A stretch of DNA of 64,000 bases from JAFEBO01 sp036392375 (lineage in GTDB: Bacteria > Planctomycetota > Phycisphaerae > Phycisphaerales > UBA1924), in assembly GCA_036392375.1 (NCBI GenBank), contig DASVYC010000006.1, forward strand, positions 1 to 64,000. Direction: 5' to 3'. Shown piece by piece: positions 26,025-34,834 of this stretch. The notes beneath the pieces were generated by a model, which was given only the letters and a program-made list of their open reading frames with translations, did not search any database and had not been told where the DNA came from. The translations under genes and the position numbers were made by a program. Position 1 is the first letter of the stretch. Each line of letters starts with the position of its first letter.

Positions 26025-29000
26025 ATGATGAAGAGCCATCGGATCGGTCTCATCGCCTCGACGTCGATTCTCGCGGCACTCGCCGGCACCTCGCAGACCC
26101 TCGCCGGACAGCCCGCCGCCGTGGCCCCGGCTTCGCCCGCCGCGGTGCTCGACGCGGCGACCAAGGAGCTCGCGTCCGGCAGCGCCGTCCGCGCCCGCGA
26201 GATGCTCCTCTCCGCCAGCTCGCTCAACATGACCGAGTCGGAACGCACCCGCTCGATCGAGCTGCTGCAGCAGGCCGACGACAAGATCCGTTCCATGGAC
26301 CCTCGCCAGGTCTCGCTGGACCGCGCCAAGGTCGCGCTCGACAGCGACGACCTCCGCACCGCCGAACGCCTCGCTTCTTCGCTGATCAGCACCGACACGG
26401 GTGCCAACCGCGCCGCGGCCCAGATCGTCCTCAACCAGATCACCGCCCGCAAGGCCCAGGTCGCGAAGAACGTCGACTCCAAGCTCGCCGCCGCCAAGGC
26501 CGCGGCCGATACCAAGGACTTCGCCCGAACCAAGGGCCTGATCGAGATCATCAATAAGTGGAGCGTGGCGTTGACGCCCGCCCAGGCCGACGCGGTCGAC
26601 AGCCTTCGCTCGACGGTCATCGCCGCGGAGCAGGAGCGCGGCCGCGCGTTCCGCGCCGACGCCGGTGAACCCGTGCTCGCTGCCGCCGTGCTCGCCGAGC
26701 CGGGCGTGATTGAGCGTCGCGAGCCCGAGCAGACCCAGCAGGTGATCGCGTCCGCCGCCTCCAGCACCGAGAGCACCGCGCAGGCCCAGCCCGCCGCGGG
26801 CGAGGACCCGGTGGTGGCGGCCCGTCGGACCGAGGCGGCCAACCTCCTCGCCGAGGCCGAGCAGGCGTTCACCGAGAGCAAGTACAACGAGGCCCAGACC
26901 AAGTTCAGCCGCCTGCGGACGCAGTTCCGCGAGTTCCTCTCCGCCGAGCAGTCCAAGCAGGTGGACGACCGTCTCGCCGAGGCGCGTCTGCGCCTGCGTG
27001 GCAACTCGCCGGACGGCCGCGACCTGCAAGGCTTCATCGAGCAGGGCACCGTGGCGCGTCAGCAGGCCCAGGCCGAGTTCGACAACCAGCTCGTCCAGGC
27101 CACCGACTCGCTCAAGAGCGGCGACACCATCCGCGCCCGTGACTCCGCGGCCCGCGCTCGGCTCATCCTGAACTCCAACCGCGAGCGCTTCGCGGAGACC
27201 GAGTTCCAGACCATGCAGACCCGTGTGTCCGACTTCCTCAAGCAGGTCGACACGGAAGAGCAGCGGCTCGCGACAGTCCGCGCCGAGGAAGCCGCTCGCC
27301 GCAACCTCGAAGCCAGCCAGCGCACCGCCGCCGAAGGCGCCCGCGAGCGTGACCGCAAGATCCGCGAGGCGATCGACCGCGTCCGCGCGCTGCAGGTCGA
27401 GATGAAGTACGACGAGGCTCTGCAGGTCGTGGACCAGATTCTGTTCCTGGACCCGATCAACCCCACGGGCCTCTTGCTCCGCGACGTCCTGACCAGCGCC
27501 CGCATCTACCGCACCTGGGGCGAGACCAACCGCAAGCGCAACATCGCGATCGCCGATCAGGCCCTCGACAACCAGACCGCCACCATCGCCGGACGTGAGA
27601 TCGTTTCGTATCCCGAGGACTGGCCGACGGTGATCAAGGACCGCGGCGAGCCCGTGACCCTCGCCGAGCCGGTCGAGACGCGTCAGGCCCTTAGCACGCT
27701 CTCCAACACCCGCCGCCCCGTCGACTTCGCCGAGACCCCCCTCGAGAAAGCGCTCGACTGGGTCGCCAAGGCCAGCAGCGTCCGCATGGACATCGACTGG
27801 CCCTCGCTCGAGAAGATCGGCGTGAACAAGGACACGCCCGTCACCGCCAACCTCTCGACGATCCGCCTCGACCACCTGCTCGACCTCGTCGTCCGCAAGG
27901 TCAGCCCCGATCCGACCAGCGCCGCGGCGTGGGAAGTGCAGGACGGAATCCTCCGCGTCGCGTCGGCCGAGACGATCAACCGCAGCACCCTGATGGTCAT
28001 CTACGACATCAAGGATCTCCTGATCGTCATCCGCGACTACTCGAACGTTCCGCAGTTCGACCTGAACTCCTCGCTGCAGGCCGCGTCCTCCTCGGGCGGC
28101 GGCGGCGGCGGCCAGAGCCCGTTCCAGGGCGGCAACCAGCAGACCGCCGACGGCGGTCCGACGCAGGAAGAGCTCACCGACGAGCTCGTCCGCCTGCTCA
28201 CCGAGCAGGTCGATCCCGACAACTGGCGTGAGAACGGCGGCTCAGTCGGCTTCGTCAGCCGCTACAAGGGCAACCTGCTCATCACCCAGACCCCCAAGAA
28301 CCACCGAGCCATCGGCGCCCTGCTCCGCCGCCTCCGCGAGATCCGCGCGATGCAGGTCAACTCCGAAGCCCGCTTCCTGCTCGTCTCGCAGGCCTTCTTC
28401 GAGCAGATCGGTTTCGACGTCGACTTATACCTCAACGCAAATCCGTCGGACATCCCCGAGATCAGCCTTCCGGGCACAGCCGCAGCCAACGGCGGTCGCC
28501 TTGGTTCCTTCCTTGATCCTGCTGGCAACACGACGGTTCGCGACCCAACTTTGCGTGCCTCCGACTTCTTTACCAACGGCCGCATTGGCCGAACGGCGGT
28601 CGGCAGACCGACTGTCGTTGTGACCGGTGTTGACCCGACTACAGGAGTCGAGACTCGGGCATTTCAGACCAATTCGCACTCGCTCACGGCCAACTCTGGC
28701 TTTGGCCCTGTCGGCCTCTCCAACAACTCGCTGGGCGTCACCAGCGCCCTGACCACTGCACCCTTCGCTGCGGAAGTTCTCGCCGCCGGCCGCGGGTTCA
28801 GCGCCTCGGGCACCTTCCTCGACGACATCCAGGTCGACTTCCTCATCGAGGCGACCCAGGCCGACCGCCGCAACGTCAACCTCCAGGCCCCGCGTCTCAC
28901 CACGACCAATGGCCAGGAAGCCAACATCCAGATCACCAACCAGCTCACCTACATCTCGGGCCTCACGCCCATCACCAACCAGGGCGCCGTCGCCTTCCAG

Positions 29001-29492
29001 CCCGTCACCAACGCCCTCAACACCGGTGTGCTGATGCGCGTCCGCGGCACGATCTCGGCCGATCGCCGCTACGTCACGGCCGACATCCTCACCCAGATCT
29101 CGCAGCTCGTCCGCTTCCGCGTCGGCACCACCTTCGCCGCGGTCGGTGGCGGCGGCGGCCTGGGCGGCGGTTCGGCCGCGACCATCCCCTCGGGCAACTT
29201 CCAGCTCCCCGAAGTCTCGATCAGCAGCGTCCAGACCACCGTGACCATCCCCGATCAGGGCACCATCCTCCTCGGTGGACAGCGCCTGGTTGACGAGCAG
29301 GAGGTCGAGTCCGGCGTGCCCGTGCTCTCCAAGATCCCGATCATCAACCGCTTCTTCAGCAACCGCTCGACCACCAAGGAAGAGCGCACCCTGCTCATCC
29401 TCTACAAGCCCACCATCCTCATCCAGAGCGAGCAGGAGAACAAGGCTCACCCGGGCCTCATCGACTCGCTCAACGCCGGCATCGGCGGGTGA
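26025..29492 (+). CDS. Type II/IV secretin (GspD/PilQ family)
   Basis: 1155-residue outer-membrane secretin precursor. It has a signal peptide (MMKSHRIGLIASTSILAALAGTSQTLAG), then a long helical region of about 450 residues rich in Ala/Glu/Arg with coiled-coil or TPR character. An N-domain region follows (about 560-780), and the C-terminal secretin beta-barrel includes VTIPDQGTILLGGQR, VPVLSKIPIINRFFS and RTLLILYKPTIL. A segment at 28430-28770 has different codon choice. ATG 26025 and 26028 are both possible after CGGAG. It probably forms the pore for the pilus/secretion ATPases encoded at 16 and 49-52 kb. Confidence 0.9.
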   Translation: MMKSHRIGLIASTSILAALAGTSQTLAGQPAAVAPASPAAVLDAATKELASGSAVRAREMLLSASSLNMTESERTRSIELLQQADDKIRSMDPRQVSLDRAKVALDSDDLRTAERLASSLISTDTGANRAAAQIVLNQITARKAQVAKNVDSKLAAAKAAADTKDFARTKGLIEIINKWSVALTPAQADAVDSLRSTVIAAEQERGRAFRADAGEPVLAAAVLAEPGVIERREPEQTQQVIASAASSTESTAQAQPAAGEDPVVAARRTEAANLLAEAEQAFTESKYNEAQTKFSRLRTQFREFLSAEQSKQVDDRLAEARLRLRGNSPDGRDLQGFIEQGTVARQQAQAEFDNQLVQATDSLKSGDTIRARDSAARARLILNSNRERFAETEFQTMQTRVSDFLKQVDTEEQRLATVRAEEAARRNLEASQRTAAEGARERDRKIREAIDRVRALQVEMKYDEALQVVDQILFLDPINPTGLLLRDVLTSARIYRTWGETNRKRNIAIADQALDNQTATIAGREIVSYPEDWPTVIKDRGEPVTLAEPVETRQALSTLSNTRRPVDFAETPLEKALDWVAKASSVRMDIDWPSLEKIGVNKDTPVTANLSTIRLDHLLDLVVRKVSPDPTSAAAWEVQDGILRVASAETINRSTLMVIYDIKDLLIVIRDYSNVPQFDLNSSLQAASSSGGGGGGQSPFQGGNQQTADGGPTQEELTDELVRLLTEQVDPDNWRENGGSVGFVSRYKGNLLITQTPKNHRAIGALLRRLREIRAMQVNSEARFLLVSQAFFEQIGFDVDLYLNANPSDIPEISLPGTAAANGGRLGSFLDPAGNTTVRDPTLRASDFFTNGRIGRTAVGRPTVVVTGVDPTTGVETRAFQTNSHSLTANSGFGPVGLSNNSLGVTSALTTAPFAAEVLAAGRGFSASGTFLDDIQVDFLIEATQADRRNVNLQAPRLTTTNGQEANIQITNQLTYISGLTPITNQGAVAFQPVTNALNTGVLMRVRGTISADRRYVTADILTQISQLVRFRVGTTFAAVGGGGGLGGGSAATIPSGNFQLPEVSISSVQTTVTIPDQGTILLGGQRLVDEQEVESGVPVLSKIPIINRFFSNRSTTKEERTLLILYKPTILIQSEQENKAHPGLIDSLNAGIGG

Positions 29493-29513
29493 GCCCAGCC
29501 CACGCAGCCACCG

Positions 29514-29544
29514 GGCCCCGGCCAACGCCGGGGCCTTTTCTTTT
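29514..29544 (+). terminator. Intrinsic terminator of the secretin gene
   Basis: GGCCCCGGC and GCCGGGGCC pair in a 9-bp stem with loop CAAC, followed by TTTTCTTTT. Confidence 0.9.
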
Positions 29545-29648
29545 CGCCGCCGATCACCGACACCAGCCCGCCGCCGATCGATCCGGAACGCCGGACTAGA
29601 ATCCCGCCCACACCACGGCAATCACGCCGCATCCGGAGACGCACCTCG

Positions 29649-30005
29649 ATGCCTTCCGAATCCCGACTCCGCATCCGCAAGCAGGACAGCGTCGTCCAGA
29701 TCGAGTTCATCGACCGCAACATCCTCGACGAGGGCAATATCCAGATGATCAGCGAGGAGATCTCGCGGCTCATCGACGCCGAGGCCTCGCCCAAGCTGCT
29801 CATCAGCTTCGCCAACGTCGACCACCTCTCCTCAGCCGCCCTCGGCGCCCTGATCACGATCAACAACAAGATCCGCCAGAAGAACGGCCAGCTCCGCCTC
29901 GCCTCGATCGATCCCCAGATCTACGAGGTCTTCGTGATCACCCGCCTCAACAAGCTGTTCCAGATCCACGAGTCCGTCGACGACGCGATCAAGAGCTTCG
30001 GCTGA
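29649..30005 (+). CDS. Anti-sigma factor antagonist (STAS domain)
   Basis: 118-residue single STAS domain, RsbV/SpoIIAA-like. The segment ISFANVDHLSSAALGALI carries the serine pair normally phosphorylated by an RsbW-type kinase. In partner-switching systems the unphosphorylated form captures the kinase and frees a sigma factor. The gene is followed 63 bp later by an RsbW-like kinase gene. TAGAAT at 29597 may be its -10. Which sigma or output it controls is not shown. Confidence 0.88.
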   Translation: MPSESRLRIRKQDSVVQIEFIDRNILDEGNIQMISEEISRLIDAEASPKLLISFANVDHLSSAALGALITINNKIRQKNGQLRLASIDPQIYEVFVITRLNKLFQIHESVDDAIKSFG

Positions 30006-30068
30006 TCCCCTCCCCAGCGTTCGGCACCCCCTGTTGGCCTCACCGCTCGTCCGCACCTCATCCACGCG

Positions 30069-30536
30069 ATGACGAACCAGCCCCGACATTCGCCCGACGC
30101 CGGTCACTCCGGCCAGCCAGGCTCACCCATCCGCCACAGCGCGGTGGTTCACCACGACCGCGGCGAGGTCGAGGCGGTGCAGGATGCGCTCGAGTCCGCG
30201 ATGGCCGCCTGCGGATACTCCAAAGCCTCGCTCTTTGCCGTGCGCCTTTCCTTCCAGGAAGGCATCGCCAACGCCTTCAACCACGGCCACAAAAACCTCC
30301 CGCCCCACACGCCCGCCAAGGTCGAGTTCGCCGTCACCCCCGACGAGGTCCTGATCGCGATCGAGGATCAGGGGCCGGGCTTCAAGCCCGACGCGGTCGC
30401 AGACTGCACCCTCGACGAGAACCTCGAGGTCCCCCGCGGCCGGGGCGTCATGCTCATCCGCGCGTACATGCACGACGTGCGGTACAACGACAAGGGCAAC
30501 CGCGTCGAGATGATCTTCCGCAAGCCCGCCGGCTGA
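30069..30536 (+). CDS. RsbW-like anti-sigma serine kinase (HATPase)
   Basis: 155 residues with a GHKL/HATPase_c_2 ATP-binding fold: N box FQEGIANAFNHGHK, G1 box IEDQGPGF and G2 box RGRGVMLIRAYM. It would phosphorylate the adjacent STAS protein and sequester a sigma factor or another partner. Its first about 30 residues are disordered. Together with the previous gene it forms a partner-switch pair. Confidence 0.87.
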   Translation: MTNQPRHSPDAGHSGQPGSPIRHSAVVHHDRGEVEAVQDALESAMAACGYSKASLFAVRLSFQEGIANAFNHGHKNLPPHTPAKVEFAVTPDEVLIAIEDQGPGFKPDAVADCTLDENLEVPRGRGVMLIRAYMHDVRYNDKGNRVEMIFRKPAG

Positions 30537-30691
30537 GCCGTTCGCCCGCTCATTCCCGACTCGCACGTCGCAAATCCCGCGGCGGCCCAAGTTTGTGCCC
30601 ACTCGCGAGCAACGCGCGGCGAGCCGGACGCGTACGCTCTTTCTGCGAGAATCGGTCTCATCATCTTCGCATCCAACCAACATCCAGACAG

Positions 30692-30722
30692 ACGCGCCGT
30701 ATCGAATCGCTGGCGCGTTTTC
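30692..30722 (+). promoter_or_regulatory. Terminator-like hairpin just before iscS
   Basis: ACGCGCC pairs with GGCGCGT (7 bp, 13-nt loop) and is followed by TTTTC, 14 bp before the iscS ATG. It could end upstream transcription or act as a leader control element. Confidence 0.4.
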
Positions 30723-30735
30723 GGAGATCGCGCCC

Positions 30736-31986
30736 ATGACCAACTCCCAGCCACGCCTGCCCATCTACCTCGATCACGCCGCGACCACGCCCTGCGACCC
30801 CCGCGTCGTTGAGGCCATGCTCCCGTATTTCACCACCAAGTTCGGCAATCCCGGCTCCCGCAACCATCAGTTCGGCTGGCAGGCCGAGGAGGGCGTGGAA
30901 ACCGCCCGCGCACAGGTCGCCAAGCTCCTCAACTGCGACGAGAAAGAAGTCATCTTCACCAGCGGCGCAACCGAGGGCAACAACCTCGCCATCCGCGGCG
31001 CCGCCCTGATGTACGAGAAGAACGCGGCAGGCTCGGGCCTCTCCCGTGGGCACATCATCACCTGCAACATCGAGCACAAGGCCGTACTCGACCCGTGCAA
31101 GCGGCTTCAGAAGGAAGGCTTCGAAGTCACCTTCCTCGAGCCCCCCCGCGACGGCATCGTGACCGTCGACATGGTCAAGGCCGCGATGCGTGACGACACC
31201 GTCCTCGTGACCATCATGTGGGCCAACAACGAGATCGGCACCATCAACGAAATCAAGAAGATCGGCGAGCTGTGCAAGAGTCGCGACGTGATCTTCCACA
31301 CCGACGCGACGCAGTGGGTCGGCAAGATGCCCACCGACGTCTACGCCGACAACATCGATCTGCTCTCCTTCTCCGGCCACAAGATCTATGGGCCCAAGGG
31401 CGTGGGAGGCCTGTTCGTCCGCCGCAAGAAGCCCCGCGTCCGCCTCACCCCGCTGGTCGACGGCGGCGGCCAGGAGCGTGGCTTCCGCTCCGGCACACTC
31501 AACGTCACCGGCATCGTGGGCCTCGGCAAGGCGTGCGAGATCGCCCACCAGGAAATGGCCGCCGACGCGGTGCGTCTGTCGCGGATGCGCAAGCGCCTGG
31601 AAGACACGATCACCTCGCGTCTCGACACCTGCGCGATCAACGGCCACCGCGAGCAGCGGCTGCCGCACATCACCAACATCTCCTTCGGCTTCGTCGAGGG
31701 CGAGAGCCTCATGATGGCGATCAAGGAGATTGCCTGCTCCAGCGGCTCGGCCTGCACCAGCGCCAGCCTCGAGCCCTCGTACGTCCTCAAGGGCATCGGT
31801 GTCGGCGACGACCTCGCCCACTCCAGCCTCCGCCTCAGCCTCGGCCGCTGGACCACCGACGAAGAGATCGACTACACGGCCGAGAAGATCATCTCGGCCG
31901 TGAACAAACTCCGCGCCCTCTCACCCCTCTACGACATGCACAAGGAAGGCATCGACCTCAGCAAGGTCGAGTGGGCGCATCACTAG
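30736..31986 (+). CDS. iscS: Cysteine desulfurase
   Basis: PLP enzyme that removes sulfur from cysteine for Fe-S cluster and thiolation pathways. The 416-residue product has the class V aminotransferase start YLDHAATTPCDPRV, the PLP lysine in SFSGHKIYGPKGVGG, and the catalytic Cys loop SSGSACTSASLEPSYVL typical of group I IscS/NifS. ATG 30736 is the family start. It is followed 99 bp later by the scaffold gene iscU, forming a minimal isc operon with no iscR, hscA or fdx here. Confidence 0.95.
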   Translation: MTNSQPRLPIYLDHAATTPCDPRVVEAMLPYFTTKFGNPGSRNHQFGWQAEEGVETARAQVAKLLNCDEKEVIFTSGATEGNNLAIRGAALMYEKNAAGSGLSRGHIITCNIEHKAVLDPCKRLQKEGFEVTFLEPPRDGIVTVDMVKAAMRDDTVLVTIMWANNEIGTINEIKKIGELCKSRDVIFHTDATQWVGKMPTDVYADNIDLLSFSGHKIYGPKGVGGLFVRRKKPRVRLTPLVDGGGQERGFRSGTLNVTGIVGLGKACEIAHQEMAADAVRLSRMRKRLEDTITSRLDTCAINGHREQRLPHITNISFGFVEGESLMMAIKEIACSSGSACTSASLEPSYVLKGIGVGDDLAHSSLRLSLGRWTTDEEIDYTAEKIISAVNKLRALSPLYDMHKEGIDLSKVEWAHH

Positions 31987-31988
31987 GG

Positions 31989-32073
31989 AAAGGGCCAGAT
32001 GGCCACAGGGCCAAATGGCCACATCGGAAAACACATTCACCGCTCATGTGGCACTCTGGCCATTGAGCCCTTT
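31989..32073. repeat. Inverted octamer-array element between iscS and iscU
   Basis: The left arm is four degenerate octamers (GGGCCAGA, TGGCCACA, GGGCCAAA, TGGCCACA) preceded by AA. The right arm (32045-32073) is a shorter inverted copy ending GCCCTTT. The right arm stops next to the iscU ribosome site GGAG at 32074. Confidence 0.65.
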
Positions 32074-32085
32074 GGAGATTTGAAC

Positions 32086-32520
32086 ATGGCCTACGGCCCC
32101 AAGATCATCGACCACTACGAGAACCCCCGCAACGTCGGCAGCTTCGGCACCCAGGCCGAGATCAAGCAGCGCAAGGACGTCGGCGTCGGCCTCGTCGGCG
32201 CGCCCGAATGCGGCGACGTCATGCAGCTGCAGATCAAGGTCGATCCCGCCACCGGCAAGATCGCCGACGCCAAGTTCAAGACCTTCGGCTGCGGCTCGGC
32301 CATTGCCTCCTCGTCCCTCGCCACCGAGTGGCTCAAGGGCAAGAGCATCGACGAGGCCGAGGCGATCAAGAACACCGCGATCGTCGAGGAGCTCGCGCTC
32401 CCGCCGGTGAAGATCCACTGCTCGGTGCTCGCCGAGGACGCGATCCACGCCGCCATCGAGGACTACAAAAAGAAGAACGGCATCCCCACCGGCTCGCCCG
32501 AGGCCGCCGCGAAGCACTGA
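32086..32520 (+). CDS. iscU: Fe-S cluster scaffold protein
   Basis: 144-residue IscU/NifU-N scaffold on which Fe-S clusters are assembled with sulfur from IscS. The three ligand cysteines are in GAPECGDVM, FKTFGCGSAIASSS and KIHCSVLAEDA. The start MAYGPKIIDHYENPRNVGSF is typical. The usual LPPVK chaperone motif is present (ALPPVK). It is cotranscribed with iscS across a hairpin-forming repeat. Confidence 0.95.
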   Translation: MAYGPKIIDHYENPRNVGSFGTQAEIKQRKDVGVGLVGAPECGDVMQLQIKVDPATGKIADAKFKTFGCGSAIASSSLATEWLKGKSIDEAEAIKNTAIVEELALPPVKIHCSVLAEDAIHAAIEDYKKKNGIPTGSPEAAAKH

Positions 32521-32547
32521 ATCACCGCTCCGTCCCGCGATTCCACA

Positions 32548-32573
32548 CGCACCGCCCGGCGGTGCGTTTTTTC
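32548..32573 (+). terminator. Intrinsic terminator after iscU
   Basis: CGCACCGCC and GGCGGTGCG form a GC-rich stem followed by TTTTTTC. Confidence 0.88.
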
Positions 32574-32941
32574 TTGGACGGGCAACCAACCGTGCGTGTG
32601 GCCCGTTGATTTCCCCTGTTCTTGACCGTTTTTTCTCGCCGCGCAACATCCAACACCGATCGTGCCGTCGAACTTCCTCCAGAAGCCGCTCCTTCCAGCG
32701 GCGAATGGATGTTCCGGGGATGCTTGTCGCTGTTGAACCCACATGCTCGCTCCGCCTGATCCCGTGCCTCACCGCCCGTGCGCTTGCGCATGTGTGCGAA
32801 GGCGTGCTCGGATGCGCGTGGCCGCCGGTCACCCGGTATGATGCTTCTCCCGCCCTTCGGCGGCGTGAGCTCACCGGTCGTCCGGCGCCGCGTCGTCACG
32901 CCAGGAACGGCGCACACGCGGGCAAGGAGTCGCCCCGACAC
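32574..32941 (+). other. Spacer before the ECF sigma gene
   Basis: No gene is supported here. TATGAT at 32837 is a possible -10. The frame of the sigma gene is open through it but lacks coding character. Confidence 0.4.
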
Positions 32942-33496
32942 GTGGGTCCACCAGTCCTCCAGAGAGTTGCCGCTGGCGAGCCGGGCGCGGTGCAGGAATG
33001 CATCGACCGCTACGCCGGTCTGGTCTGGTCGCTGGCGCGGCGGATGACCAGCAACAACGCCGAGGCCGAGGACGCCGTGCAGGAGATCCTGGTCGAGATC
33101 TGGCGGAACGCGTACCGCTACGACGCCAACATCGCGTCGGAAGCCGCGTTCATCGCGATGGTGACGCGTCGGCGCCTGATCGATCGGCGGCGCCGCCTCG
33201 ATCGCCAGCGCGACCGTGCCGCGCTGCCGGAGGACCCGTCCGGCGCCACCGGCGTCCCCCCCACCGCTGAATTGGGTGAGGAAGCCCGCATCGCCGCGAC
33301 CGCGCTCGAGCAGCTCAGCCCCGATCAGCAGAAGGTGCTTCGGCTGTCGATCTACCAGGGCTTGTCGCACGAGAAGATCGCGACCGCGACGGGCATGCCG
33401 CTGGGCACGGTCAAGACCCACGCCCGCCGTGGCCTGATCAAGGTGCGTGAGCTGCTCACCAAGTGGAAGGGCAACAGCCAGGAGGTGAACTCATGA
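32942..33496 (+). CDS. ECF-type RNA polymerase sigma factor
   Basis: 184 residues with sigma region 2 (ECIDRYAGLVWSLARRM...AEDAVQEILVEIWRNAYRYD) and region 4 (QLSPDQQKVLRLSIYQGLSHEKIATATGMPLGTVKTHARRGLIKVREL). GTG 32942 is the only plausible start near the ribosome site AAGGAG (32924-32929), with a rather long 12-nt spacing. The stop overlaps the next gene's ATG, coupling it to an RskA-like membrane anti-sigma, the classical SigK/RskA arrangement. Confidence 0.88.
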   Translation: MGPPVLQRVAAGEPGAVQECIDRYAGLVWSLARRMTSNNAEAEDAVQEILVEIWRNAYRYDANIASEAAFIAMVTRRRLIDRRRRLDRQRDRAALPEDPSGATGVPPTAELGEEARIAATALEQLSPDQQKVLRLSIYQGLSHEKIATATGMPLGTVKTHARRGLIKVRELLTKWKGNSQEVNS

Positions 33497-34389
33497 GTTC
33501 CCGCCTGCCGCCCGCGCCCCCGATGGACGATCGCGTGCTCGAGTTGCTCGCCGACCGCGCCGTGGACGAGATCTCGCCGCAGGATCAGGCCGAGCTGGAC
33601 CGCTGGCTGAACGCCAACGGTGAGGACGAGTCGATGGATCTCGCCGCCGGCGCCGCGCTCCTGGCGATGCTGGGCAAGGCCGAGACCGCGCCGGCCTCGG
33701 TGATGACCCGTGCCGCGCAGGCCGCCGAGCAGTTCCGGCGTGAGCAAACCAACGGCTCCTTCCGCCCCGGCACGCCCTCGTTGCGGCTGACCGAGTCCGA
33801 CGCCCTGATCCCGCAGCCGCGCCGCGTGAGCACCGCGTGGTTGGGTTGGCTGGCCGCCGCCGCGTGCCTCGCGTTCGCCGCGATCGGTTGGCTGCCCGCC
33901 TTCCGCGCCCGGCAGACGCCGCAGCTCAGCTCCGCGGTCTCGCTGGCGAGCCTCCGCGCCGAGGTCGACGCGGCCAAGGACGCGACCCGCTCGCCCTGGG
34001 CCGATTGGGACAAGCCCGAGATCGCCGGCGTCAAGGGCGAGATCGTCTGGAGCCAGTCCAAGCAGAAAGGCTACATGGTCTTCCGGGGACTGCCCAAGAA
34101 CGACCCCGCCCGCGAGCAATACCAGCTCTGGATCGTTGACGATCGCGGCATCGAGCACCGCGTCAGCGGCGGCATCTTCAACGCTCCCACCAACGGCGCA
34201 ACTGCCGACGGGTCCGGTTGGCGAGGCCAGGTCCGCTGCGAGATGGTCGGCGACGACCTCTACGTGGAAGTCGAGCCCCGGATCAACGTCCGTCAGCCCA
34301 CGCTCTTTGCGATCACGATCGAAGAGCCCGGCGGCACGTGGCTGTCCACCATGAAACGCCGTGTCTGCGTCGCGCAGCCCAAGACCTAA
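33493..34389 (+). CDS. RskA-type membrane anti-sigma factor
   Basis: 298 residues: a cytosolic N-terminus that should bind the sigma factor (VLELLADRAVDEISPQDQAELDRWL), one membrane helix (WLGWLAAAACLAFAAIGWLP) and an extracytoplasmic RskA/anti-sigma-K domain (GYMVFRGLPKNDPAREQYQL...). It would hold the upstream ECF sigma factor at the membrane until a signal triggers its release. Start ATG 33493 overlaps the sigma stop. Confidence 0.87.
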   Translation: MSSRLPPAPPMDDRVLELLADRAVDEISPQDQAELDRWLNANGEDESMDLAAGAALLAMLGKAETAPASVMTRAAQAAEQFRREQTNGSFRPGTPSLRLTESDALIPQPRRVSTAWLGWLAAAACLAFAAIGWLPAFRARQTPQLSSAVSLASLRAEVDAAKDATRSPWADWDKPEIAGVKGEIVWSQSKQKGYMVFRGLPKNDPAREQYQLWIVDDRGIEHRVSGGIFNAPTNGATADGSGWRGQVRCEMVGDDLYVEVEPRINVRQPTLFAITIEEPGGTWLSTMKRRVCVAQPKT

Positions 34390-34483
34390 GACCCCAACGG
34401 AATCGCCCCCGGCCGGGTGCCGCAGCGGGGCACGCACATCGCCCCTGCGACGCCCCCCCAAACACTTTTGGAGCGATGCCGGC

Positions 34484-34489
34484 TATACT
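34484..34489 (+). promoter_or_regulatory. Candidate -10 of the tRNA-Val transcript
   Basis: TATACT lies 9 bp before a hairpin and 50 bp before the tRNA; no clear -35. Confidence 0.45.
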
Positions 34490-34497
34490 CTGGACCC

Positions 34498-34526
34498 GAA
34501 GCCGAGAGGGTCATTCTCTCGGCTTC
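34498..34526 (+). other. Strong hairpin just 5' of tRNA-Val
   Basis: An 11-bp perfect stem (GAAGCCGAGAG) with a 7-nt loop ends 12 bp before the tRNA. It may guide 5' processing of the precursor. Confidence 0.45.
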
Positions 34527-34538
34527 CGACAACTCGAT

Positions 34539-34612
34539 GGGCGATTGGCGCAGTTGGCTAGCGCGCATGCATGACACGCATGAGGTCACTGGTTCGAGTC
34601 CAGTATCGCCCA
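34539..34612 (+). tRNA. tRNA-Val (GAC)
   Basis: Complete cloverleaf: acceptor GGGCGAT/ATCGCCC, anticodon loop ATGACAC giving anticodon GAC, T-loop TTCGAGT, discriminator A. No CCA is encoded. Confidence 0.96.
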
Positions 34613-34620
34613 CTTCTCCC

Positions 34621-34650
34621 GCGGCCCGAGCTGGGCCGCGGTTTGTTTTT
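34621..34650 (+). terminator. Terminator after tRNA-Val
   Basis: GCGGCCC/GGGCCGC stem, 5-nt loop, followed by GGTTTGTTTTT. Confidence 0.85.
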
Positions 34651-34775
34651 GGGCGGACGCCCCGGCCGCTTTTCTTTCCAATCCCCGACGGTCGCGAGCT
34701 GGCGGTGCATCCTCCCCGGGCCGGAACGGTTGAATTCCTCACAGTCGGTGCAAGCCGCGGCGGGTGACTTCCAAG

Positions 34776-34781
34776 TACACT
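34776..34781 (+). promoter_or_regulatory. Candidate -10 of the tricorn-like gene
   Basis: TACACT 53 bp before the TTG start; same hexamer as the serS/FHA-GspE promoters. Confidence 0.4.
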
Positions 34782-34834
34782 CCGCGTCCTGCACTCCCGG
34801 GGCGAGATATCCCCGGCTCGAAGGAGGTTCTGCC

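Noticed and set aside
25551..27875. Antisense frame over the secretin gene (about 770 codons)
   Set aside because: Shadow of the Ala/Glu-rich secretin repeats; no start site or domain.
32606..32941. N-terminal extension of the ECF sigma factor
   Set aside because: The frame is open, but the translation is Arg/Ser/Pro-rich and the ribosome site points to GTG 32942.
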